Assembly: GCA_950022655.1 (NCBI GenBank)
Contig: OX465583.1
Span: forward strand, 36,979,360-37,043,359
Length of the DNA stretch: 64,000 nt
Direction of reading: 5' to 3'
From: Alentia gelatinosa
Taxonomy: Eukaryota; Annelida; Polychaeta; Phyllodocida; Polynoidae
In this document: one piece after another, positions 12,633 through 24,600 of the stretch
How positions within the stretch are numbered: position 1 is the stretch's first letter
Layout: every line of letters starts with the position of its first letter
Position numbers and translations under genes: made by a program
The notes under the pieces: generated by a model
Databases searched by the model: none
The model's input: the letters and a program-made list of their open reading frames with translations, nothing else
Told to the model about the DNA's origin: nothing

Positions 12633-15600
12633 GTGGGTATTTGATGTTAATCCTCGATTGCTAAAATTAGTGGAATAAAATTTTAAAATCTAGAACTTAC
12701 AGAAAGGTGATTTAATCGGAACAACCCATCAATCATGAAAGGACTTCTAGTCCCTGAACTTCAGGAGGTATCTATATATCTGTACTAACCACAAGAAAAA
12801 GTAGTCAGAACTCATAACCAGAATGTACTTATTTCCTATCGCAATATTGAATAAAGTTAGCACTACTCAAAGGTTCTAGTAAAAAAGAACAAGTAGTGAC
12901 ATGAAAGAAAATATCTTAGACGGTAAAGACGCGGCACTCATGATCCCAGATGCTTTCTGAGGGCGTTAACATGGAGTTATTACTTTAGTGAAAGATGTAA
13001 TTGGAAATCAGGATTGGATTTACAGTCGGCTTGAGGACAATAAACAGCTTTACTGAGGGTGGAATATTAAACCGGGAACAGGCTGGTGACGTCAGCAGGA
13101 GATTGGATGGAACCGAGGAGGGGTTGGACGTCGTTAGTCGTAAGCCAGCAGGTGATCGCTAACGGCGGATTTGTTCCCTGTCACGTGATCTGTGCTCGCT
13201 TGGAACACCGACATCCAATATGGACATCATGTTAATCCCCTGGGTTGCTGTGTAAGAAAACACAAGCACTTGGTAAAGTTACTGAGTCGAGATAACAGCA
13301 GGGTTTTGCCGTCTTCTTAAAGGTAGAATTTGAACTGAGTGTCTGAGATGTTAACGGATCGTTTAATGGAGCTCGAGTCTACCTGATACTTCATTTTTCT
13401 GCACACCCAAATGGCATAAAGCCAGCCCTTTGGTTGCCTTTTATGTACCTACCTGGTTTAATTACGCTAATGAAGAAATCAAATTACTCATATTACAATT
13501 GCACACGCACGAATGCAATCTCCATTTCACAGAGTAGGTCATCTTGAATCAGTAGATAAGCCACATTCATAATGCCGCTGTTTTTGGGTGGAGATTGTTT
13601 TTGTTTAAATGTCCCCTTCTTCATGGATTAAAGTTTCCCGATAAATGACAGGTATCTGAAATTTCATCATTGTCATTTGTGATGATCAAGATTTCGCAAT
13701 ATCTACAAATTGGCCGCATACTGCCATGTCCCGTCCGGAAAACGGCCGCACTAGGCCCCTGAAATATATGGAATATTTAATTTCTGGCTGGCAATTGAGC
13801 CTCCTTAACTGATCAATATAGACAATGTCCTACAGCTCTGAGTATGTATTGCTCCACAGAGATGGCAGTTTTTCCTCTTTCACATGCAAATTCTTGTTTT
13901 CATTTCCAGTTTATGAAATTGTTTTATTTGTTTTGAGCCTCGTTCATGCGAATAAAACAGGTGTTTCAACCTCCCTACAGAACCTAAGCCCTACTCCATG
14001 GTCAACATTGATGTGTTTTCCATATTCTCCCTGTCTCTTTGAGGCAGTAAATTCCACATGAAAAAAAATATCCACTCTTTTCCTGACCCCTTCTGACATC
14101 CCTGACTACAAGTCCAGACATTTTTCAGTCATTCTTTTCAGCTAGAGTTCATTCCCTACTTGTTTGTCTAATGATGATCTGCGTCGTTGTTTCATCAGCA
14201 CGGAGATAGTATGGTGTACTGGGCGGCACGTCAGGGACACGTCCACGTCATAGAGTACCTGAAGGACCTCGGCGTCGATCTCAACACACAGAATAAGGTA
14301 CGGCAGGCGAGCAGCTCCCTCTCATACATAGTAGAGCAGAACCTAGTTGTCACGTTACACTCCGTCATGTGATGTCAACGCAGATAGTTGCGCCTCTGTG
14401 GGTAAATCTCGAATCCTAAGTATAGTAATAGGTTTATCCAAGAAGCAAACGTAAGCTATCCTGAATATTCTACTAGAAAAAAAGAATTTGAAAAATATGA
14501 TTTAATATAGAATAATTTTGCAGTAGAACTCATTTCCAGTACATAGATATAAGTGATTAAACAAGTTGATGCCTCTTGGATAACCTTAATAGCATTAGTA
14601 GACATAAGATACATTATTTTCTGGTATGTAGTAGTCGATGTGAAGTCTTGGTTACATAAGTTCTTTAGTCATCTTGATCTTGATATGAACATAAGATCTC
14701 TCTAGATTTATCATTATATTTCATCATATCAACCCTGTTAATTCTCCCTCACGTCCTTATAGTAAATTACCTTCGTTGTGATTGTCTGTTTCTGTATAAA
14801 TAAGTCCCCTTGTTTTCTTGTTTGGGTTCTCCACCAATTTGGTTGTTGCGGTTTTCAGGCGGGAGAGGCAGCCATCCACGTATCAGCTCGCTACGGACAC
14901 ACGGACGTTATAGAATATCTGTGCCTGGCTGAGTGTGATGTCAATAGACAGGACAAGGTTCGTACTGCCATACCTGCACCATGTGCTGCAATCTAGTAGG
15001 GTTACTGCCCACTCTTACCAAACAGGACATGCAGGGTCATGAATTATATGGGAGCTAGTTATATCATCTGGGCAACATATGGAAATATATGCCCAGTGGT
15101 AGTAGTTCTTACCAGAATAGGGGTATTTACTCATCAGGTTTCACCATAGTGTTTACCAGTAAATCCTAAAACTGAATATAAATAAAAGTTAGTTACAGGA
15201 TGTAAACCTTTTACATCCTGTTTCCCCTACCTAAAATTTTAAATAAATATAGCTCACAATATCTCCAAATTGATTATAGAGAAGAGAAGTGAGAGGAAGA
15301 AAGAAATTATAAATACAAACGTACTAACATTAAAGTTGGTTTTAATTTTGGTAAATTGTCGCGGACGTCACTCAGGGTTTTTCATACAATCTTAGCCGTT
15401 CCAAATTAAAAAATTTCTATTAAAGTACGTGTTTTTCTCTAAATCTATCCCAGCCTCAAGCCTGATAACAACGTCCTTAAGTTGGACATTGCTAACAGTA
15501 AAGTTTGAATATTGGAATGACGACCCGTGAACAAGACGATGCCCTTACGTCAGGTAGCAATGAAGTGACGTCACATGACATTGACCTCACGTCAGCAGAG

Positions 15601-18600
15601 AATGACGTGACGTCAGCAGAAAATGAGGTGACTGTTCAAGACGTAGGTGCTACGTCAGGCGACGATGACGTAGCGGAGATGACGTCATCGCGCGTCTGCG
15701 GGCAGGACGCGCAGAAGGTGCTGGTTCCTCTAAGCATGACCAGGTCTAATTACCAGCTGATAATGACACAAAGTGTAGACTCCGCGTATTAATCTCACTA
15801 ATCCCGTCGTCGGTAGCTGAGTTGAGACTCATAACTAACGGCACACCGTATACGTTGCCCGCGGGCGCCACTGCCTCCGGCCTCTTTCTCTCTGATGCAG
15901 TGATTTATATACACAACGCCCATAGAGCACTGTCCAGTGATTTACAGACGTCGCTCCTGATGACGTCACACGTCACTGTTGATGACGCCGCTTGAGACGC
16001 TCTCAAATTGGTCGTAAGGTGTGATGGGATGAAGAAGCTACGATGGTTATGACCTCGTGGTGCCCCGCCCAGACCTCTCTAGATACGTCATCAGAATCAG
16101 TGTACGCGTCATCAATATTAGTGTACACGTCATCAATGCATGCGGTCTTTTTCGATAAGAGCGAAGTCTGGGGATTGAATGACACAGTTAGAGCCTTGGA
16201 GTTCAAAGGATGATGAAAGAATATTTGATTTCTGAATTGTGATGACGTGCATGTACGTTCCTGTAGTACAGAATATACCTCTAGTCTTAAGTGTTTCACT
16301 TACAATGTTTCCGTGTTCATAGTTATCGCATTCGATAACGTGTAGCTAAGCATTGGTAGACCAATCTCGTATACGTCAACAACTTCCAAAAAAACAGGGG
16401 AAGATATACTAGATTCCCAATTTAATCACTGAACTCAGCAAACAATGGCTGGAACGGCACGGTTGGACTACCATGTTCTTCTCAGTAGACTTAATATGGT
16501 TTCATATTTTTACCGTTATTTCAATGAGGCTAGTTTTATACGCAGATTATTGGTTCATTTCTCGGCAGATTGCTGTCGTCTGTGTCTTTGAGTTTGTGCA
16601 TGTGTTCTATTATTTGTTATTAGATGGGCGAGTCGCCCCTACACCATGCCGCATGGCATGGACTGCCCGCGCATGTCTGTTACCGACTCTGTCTGGCTGG
16701 ATGCGACACTAGCGCCACCAACAAGGTGCGTCAAAATGCTGAACTATCCTGTCATTGGATGGTAGGATGGATCTCTATTCTCATTTCCAATGAGAAACCT
16801 TATTATCTGTAATTATAGGTGAAAATTGGATATTTCCTCGTTGTCATTAACTGGAAATAATCGTTATCATTGAGTTTCATATGTATTCATGTATTATTTT
16901 CTCACAACACATGTTTCGTAAAGGTTGCTTTTCATGTAAACAGCTTAATGTTGTACTCAGTATTCATCAGGCCAGCAAGTATTGGTAGCGGTATCAATAT
17001 ACATGGAATCAATTCATTCAATGCTGCATTATTCAATGTATTCTGTAAGCTCTCATTTCTGTCTGTGACAGATTATTGTCAGATTGAGTTCCATTTTACT
17101 TGTCGAAAAACCGAACGCCTAACACAGCTGTCTGTTTTTAGGAAGGTGAGACGCCACTCCACTGCGCAGCTGCGAGAGGTAATCTGGATTGTGTCAAGGT
17201 CCTGTTGGAAGGAGGTGTCAACCTGAATTCTGCGGATAAGGTAAATCACTCGTAATCTCATCGCTTTTTCTCAGGACACGATTGGAAGATGATGATTTTA
17301 GTCAGACATGGTCGCACAAAGAGAGGGTAGAGGTAGGTTAGGGGTGAGTTGTCACTGTACATTCATGAAGAGTAAGAGAAAAGGTAGGTTAGGGGTGAGT
17401 TGTCAGTGTACATTCATGAAGAGTGAGAGAAAAGGTAGGTTAGGGGTGAGTTGTCAGTGTACATTCATGAAGAGTGAGAGAAAAGGTAGGCCGAGTTCGG
17501 AGTTTCAGTATCTATACATGGAGAGTTAGAAAAAAGGTAGGCTGAGGTTTAGGTATTGGTTGCCATACAAGGAGAGTTAGAGAAGAAATAGGCTTCAGTG
17601 GAGGTGTCAGTGTTCATACAAGGAGAAGAGATAAGAGGTAAGAGTGAGGTATCAGAATTCGAAATATTCCTCCCTTATAGGCTTTTTAAAATATCAGTTC
17701 AGGTCTATGTTCCCCTCTAAATATTCAGACAGTAAAAGCAATGGAAAGCATTTATCACTTACCATTCACACATTGAGTGCTAGGGAGGGGTTGGCTGAAG
17801 TAGGAGGGAGTCCTATCGGTCACACACAAATTCTCTGCGGGGTTCTCAAAGGCTGGGCACTCACATTTTAAGTTGTTAACTTCTGTACGGGCGGTCAGCT
17901 GGCTGGTGGCCGGCCCATCGCTTCCCCATCGTGAGCAGCTCACAGAACTGCTCATTTTAACCTCGGCCCAGGCTCGAGTCTTTATTGATAGCCTTCTAAC
18001 CACATGGGGGTAATTTTATCCAGGCAGTAAAACTCATGCCCCGATCCAGGCTATGGATGGGTAGCAGGAGTGTGGCGAATGTACGAGCATTAAAGACCGT
18101 TCCCGTAAGAAAAAAAACCCAGGATGACTTATATATCACACGGAGATCACCGGGAGGTTGGGCTTTTCTAAATAACACATAAATAACCATAATCAGATAC
18201 TTAAACTGTGTATTATGTAATTAGTATCAGTTCAATAACATCCCCTATGTTGTATGTGAAAAGTCCTACAAGTCAGAGATAATAACCATTCCTTTCTGAA
18301 TGAAAATAATTTCGTATATCTGTGTAATGCAGCCTGATGTAGATCAGCCATTACCATTTCTCTTTCATCTTTCTGTGAAAACATCTTGATAGCAGCAGCA
18401 GCTATATGATTTCATTACAGAAAATAATAAAGCACTTTGCTCTGATCTGTTACAGTGACTTTACAAGAGTGTAGCAGTGCCATAGTATTTTATTAGTGAA
18501 CCATAGGGAAGTCTGTAGTTAATCAGGTTGCTTACTGTAGCTCCTAAAGCTGTTCGCTGTGGATGAGTAGCTTTTCACTGTAGCTGATAAAGTTATTCGT

Positions 18601-21600
18601 TGTAGTTGATGGAGCTACTCCTTGTACTTCACAAATCTCCTCACTTTATATTACTGTTCACTGTACTTCATAGGGCTCTTCACTACTTCATAGGGCTCTT
18701 CACAGTACTTCATAGGGTTGCTCACAGTACTTCATAGGGTTGTTTACAGTACTTCATAGGGTTGTTCACAGTATTTCATAGGGTTGCTCACAGTACTTCA
18801 TAGAGCTTTTCGCAGTACTTCATAGGGCTGCTCACTCTATTTAATAGAGCTGCTCTGAACAGATGTACCCGGGTAATTCTGTACCACCTACTACAAAGTT
18901 GTGTTCTTGATGTTTCAGAGAGGCAGCACACCGCTTCACCTGGCCTGCCGCCGGCACCATACGGCTATAGCCCTTCTCCTGCTGCACACCGGCTGTCAGT
19001 TTGACATCGCCGACCAGGTGAGCACAATTTGTCACCTCTATAGGGAACACAGTGGCTCCGGCTGAAAGGGATATACCCTTATAACAGAGATGGCAGTTTT
19101 CCACTTTCCAGTGGAATTTCGTTGTTTTCATTATTTCCAGTTTATGAAATAATTTTTTTCCTCGTATAGTATAAATATAGTAAAAATTTAGCCTCATTCA
19201 CGTCAATAAAACAGTGGTCTAGACCTTCCCACATACCCTCAGCCCTATTTATTGGCCAATATATTTTCTCAGTCTCTCTTAGCCAATATATTTCAGATGA
19301 AAAATGTTTCCTGACCCCAACTGACATCCCCCCGTTTTCAAATGCTTATTTATTGAGAGACATATCATAGATTCAAGGCTATGGGTCTCAGTTATTACTT
19401 GGTATGTTCATATCGCAGATCCTCGTTTTGATATTCAAGATGGCGGCCGGGCATAACCTTAGAAAGGCTAAGAGAACTTTCGTAAAATTTAAGATTGTAT
19501 AGTTTCAATATAATCAAAGGAGATTTTAGAAAGAATCTAGGGGGATTTGACTCATTGAGTTTAGTACGAGCACCCGACATGCAAAAACCGGTTCATACAC
19601 TTTGTGTGGTACCTCAGGCTCCCAGAATGCCAGGCCTTCATATTCTTTGTGTGGGGATTTAATCTCACCTAATGCCAGGCCTTAAAGGTCACCTCGCCTA
19701 GTGACTTCTTCAGATCCCGACACTCTGAGGGCACTCTGTGTTAGAGGCTGCCGTGTGGAGAATGGATACAGTGTTAAATGAGAGCGGAAGTGTAGCACTG
19801 CTCCTACGGGCTTCACAAGTTAGCTTTGGCCAGGGTAGAAAAAGGCTTAGAACTTTACCCGTGCCCTTGCCTGCAGAAAGGGGTGAGATGGAACGTGCTT
19901 TGGTTCAATGTGATGAGATTCCGATGCTCGCGATTCTCGGGCGTTACTTTGTGTCACATCGTTTTATGTCGTATTTTGCCGTAGCTGCGGCATTTACATA
20001 TCTCATGGATACTTTCCTCAAAGACTTGTTATCATGTAACTAAAGATACCTATGGGGAGGTCCGGCGCGAACGGCATGCTGCTTGCATCCCTCAACAGAA
20101 ATATAACCCTATATATACCATTATCAAAACCTAGACTGTGAAATTTCACATATATATGTAGTTCAAAAGAGGAAAGTGTTCATACTTTAGCTAAAATGTA
20201 AGTTCGAGGTCCCTGTTTGAATTAATTAGGTTTGTGTGCGTACTTAAGTAATTGTGTACTATTCTATTTACCAACATCCTAACCAGAGTAAACGCCCCCA
20301 TTTTCACCTAAATCAAAACTCTGCATAGACATGTGCGACTGAATAGCAGGTTGCTGAGCTATTGAAATAGACCACCGAGGTTTTATAGTAGAAGTCAATG
20401 GAATAGACCTAAAAACAACAGTAAAGCTTTGTGCCTTTATTGTAGGCACTAGATAAAGCAGCAGTTCCCATTGAGACTACCTGAAGCCATTTTTCAGGGT
20501 ACTGTTTTGTTGAAGCATAAAGAAAATAAATTCTTTAGGACACCTGTTCTAATGAACACGAAACTTTTGATAAACCACCTGCGGTTTTGACATTGAGCAC
20601 TTCTAAATTTGAATGAAGTGAATCTGTTCCAATACGATGGCTCATCAATGTCTGATAGTGTCTGCAACGCATGGAATTCAAGAATATTACCCAACTCTTC
20701 GGAACGATTAGGAATTACACTGACAGTTGAAATGTATAAAACTCCTAATTAAATAATCATAAGGAGTTTTAAGTAGTTGCACCTGATTAGAGATCTCCGT
20801 CTCAGATTTAATGAGCCGGATTGGGAGTTGTCACTGACGTCTGTTTTACTCTGGTACAACAGAAGACCATCAACACTGAAGTTACATAATTTTTAAATGC
20901 TACTAATTAATCAGTACCCAGGTCTAAGAAACAGATCATTTGAACCGAGAAGGTAGTTATTGTTCTATATTTGTGTAATATTCATAACATAACTGACGTA
21001 TGGGAATAATTAATAGAACTTTCTTGTATAAATTGATATTATGGAATATCTTACCATTCGTTATTGGAAGTTACTATTTCGTAATTAGTCGTTCTTAACA
21101 CCCCGGGAAATAGTAATCTTTCCTGAAAGAAACAGAATTACCATTATGTAAATGTTAAAATATGACAAAACATATCTTCCCCAGTAGATCTATATTCATA
21201 AATGTATCTGTGTTGACTAGTTATTAGAAGAGAGGTGACAGAACTGTTGTTTCCTGAAAGTACTAGCAGCATTCTACAGCCCTTATGAGGCGGTAATTTC
21301 TATACTATTTGCCACTTTTAAATACTTGTCGATTAAATTTTGACTTGACCCGACATAGCGTTTAATGTCACTCGGCGTTAGTGGCGCAGTTGAATAAACA
21401 AAATGGAGTCATGGTCCACACACGCTTTACACATGGATATATAGACAAAAGTAAAAGTTGCTGTTTGATATTGAATTAACCAAATTTCTTGTAGATACGG
21501 TCCATTTGTTTCGCATAGCACTAGTCATAAAGGGAAACCCTTGCAGTTCAATATAGGGTGCAGGAGCAACGTGTACGTGATAGATAGAAGGGGTTTCCTT

Positions 21601-24600
21601 TGTTAGACATGCACACATTAAATTATGCACTTGGCGAGGTGTACTTAGGCAGTCTACCCCAAGTCTCACTTTCAAGATTGGCACAGCCCCTTCATTCCTT
21701 AAGACCAATTGAAACGCGCCTCTAGAGTAGTCCACAATTGAATTAGAACCCGCCATTTGATGTATTTATCAATCCCGTCATTTTGTTTTAAGAAGAAGCA
21801 GCCCACAGCTTGTGATATTAGACCTAACAGGGGTGTTATTTAGCTGTCCGGCAAATTCATCCAGCGTGGGCGATATTTGCAGAACTCATCAACAGTTGGC
21901 ATATTGAGTCAAGTAATAGATGCTGCAATATTATAGGACGCGATTGGAAAACAAAAAGCACGGCTCTAGGGGGTGTGGACATTGTGTGGGGATCTTCTTG
22001 TGAGGGAAGCAAATCGCATTTGGCGTTGGCGCATGCGCGAGCAACATTTGGTCTGAGTAGACGCAGGCCTTCTAGTGGCGCCATCTGTGAGGCGAGATCA
22101 TTACGAGAGGCGACAACGCTGACGTACTTAGTAACGACTAGCTCAGTGCGCATGCGTGGCCTCATTCAAGTGGCTTACCCGAGATAAAACAGCTTCACCT
22201 TTTCCCTCCACCTCCGTTTAATTCAATTCTAACGAGGAGTTTTCTTCTTTTTCTATATTGTTCTTGTTAGTATTTCCCCTCTTTTATAAGATTTTTTTTA
22301 ATTATCGGATGGGGATTTCTTTGTTTGCTGCACTGATTTGGAAACTAATTTAATTTAGAACTCTATACCATCTGCGGACTAGTACGACTATAAGTAAGGC
22401 ATCCCGGTGAAATCCTTATCTACCCAGAGCAGACAGGTCAAGCTGCGATTAACGCCGCCCGGAGATGGAGAATATAAATACTTACCAATAGACCCCACAC
22501 TCTCCTCCACCCACTGTTTATGACGAGTACCCAGAAAAAAGGCTGATTGAGATGATTGAATGGCTGGGGTGGGCTGATTGATTGTATCCCTTTGTGATGG
22601 GATTTCGTAATAAAATCCACGGGAAGCAGGAGTATATGTTTGTCTTATCGTCGGCGGTTGCCCCCCTGCGGTCTGTGAGATAAGAGAAGCCCTGACAACA
22701 CAGAGATAGATGCAGCCGGAAACGGTCGTATGTCAGAGATAGCGCCGCCATTACTCGTAGCGCCCCCTAGTGGAGCATTAAAAAACAGACCGTGAAGTGA
22801 ATAGCAAAAGCCCAATTAGGATTTAATGAAAACAACGGGGAGAGAGAAATCAATTAAGACATCGCGCTGGTAGGTCTCTCTGATGGCGACTTGTTTTTGC
22901 TTTAGTGGTGAATTGTATATTAGTGCAGTGCTAAGAAAATCTTCAGTAGTGCAGACAAGCAGTCTTTTAACATCCCATTTCCACCTCTCTGTTTGATTCT
23001 GTTTCTCTCTGTAAATTAATTTATCATTTATTGGTGTATTTGTGTTCATATCAGCAGTATTGTACGGATTTGTCTCCCTGCCACATTGCACATCCACAAG
23101 TCAGTTATCTCATTTCTGGATGTGGAAAGTCATTATCACCCATAGCGTGAAGGTATTTAACAATATAGGTAGTGTGTCGGTAGTGATTGGCGGCACGGAC
23201 TTGGAAGTCTCTGTTGGCGATAATAGAATTTGTTGTTGAACCATATGTTGCTACATATGTTGGGGCGCTCATAAGAAAGCGAGGCTAGGTGCCAGGATAT
23301 GCCATACCTACATATATTACTCTGTCCATACGCCTACTCCATAGTTCTCCCTTTTCTACTATACATGTGTTTTGTCTTTGTCGTTGCTCACAGCTCCAAG
23401 AGACGGCGCTACACTCGGCCTGCAGAGAAGGTCTTCTGCCCGTCGTGCAGACGTTATGCGCGTTAGGATGTCGTCTGGATGTCGTCAGCAAGGTCAGTGC
23501 ATGTCTCTTTTTCCCGCCAAAAGCGGCGACAGGTCCATTATTGTATAGGCCGTATATAATATTGGTATTGTGCGAATTGTCTATAAAACTGGTCCTGCAT
23601 AGATTATTCATATGTTTGGTCCTGTACAGATCGTCTATAAATTTCTGGTCCTTTATAATTGCATATTGTGTACAATGTCATTAAAGCTGGGTTTATTTTT
23701 GCTTAGTGTATGTTGGGGGTTGGCAGTAGGCATGACCGAATAAGTGTGTTGAGGGATGACGTGGTAATTCTGGTTTGACAGTGGGTGACTGAGTAGACCT
23801 GTGATGTGGGGTAACTATTTAATGCTATGTAGATCGTTGGTAATTCGGGAACAGCGTAGAGCTGAGGTGTGGAATAACTTGGTTTACTGTATAGAGGGTC
23901 GACAGAAGGGTGTCTAAATTGGGTTGTATTATAGGATAATTAAAGTCAAACTTTATTTGAATTCATTAGTGCTCGTTCGGGTATGATATCCCTATCATTC
24001 GGTTGAAAAATCTTTAAAAAGTTGAAGTCTGTATTGAGGGCTGGCAGTTGACTGAGTGGGTCTATGTTGTGTGATGACTTGGTAAAGGGGGTGTTCTATT
24101 GAACTGATGAAAACGTCAAAAAAGATGATCGGTTTGCACCACACGGCGATCACCCGATGTCGGCATTGATACTAATATATAAATACAGTGGAGCAGCATT
24201 TTACAAAGCAAGTATTATGAGTTGGTAGTTGGCTGACTGAGTGAGACTGTTGTGGGGTGACCTTTTGGGGGTATCCCTGTGTTGGGTTGGTGTTGAGGTG
24301 ACTGAGTGAGCCCCGGGAGTGCAGCTTACTGTCATGGCGTATTGATCGCGGCGATGAGTTCATAGCGGACGACATCTCTTGTCATCTGATCAAGTATTAT
24401 CACATTTTCGCCGCCGAACCCGATGTGTACCAAATGAACCGGCAGACCGCCGCCCGGGTAAATCAGACTTAATCGAATCGCAGAGTCGCATTATGTTTAT
24501 ACCAAAGGGACACTTGCCAAACTAACAAAGAGCTGTCGTTGAAGGCATGCACATAAAAACACCTTTGATGATCGCGAGAAGCAATTTCCCGAAGAAAGAG

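Larger units (their letters stand above)
17241..18918 (+). other. DAPK1 intron with two minisatellites
   Basis: The intron between ankyrin exons 5 and 6. A 51 bp minisatellite occupies 17332-17640 and a 22 bp minisatellite 18530-18856. The middle is AT-rich and featureless. Confidence 0.6.
19018..23393 (+). other. Long DAPK1 intron (4.4 kb)
   Basis: The largest intron seen. It begins with RepB copy 3 (19083-19333). Near 22.0-22.2 kb it carries a GC-richer block with two NRF-1-like palindromes, and near 22.76 kb a CTCF-like motif. A 109-codon minus-strand open frame starts at 21756. The remainder is AT-rich with no recognised gene. Confidence 0.6.
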
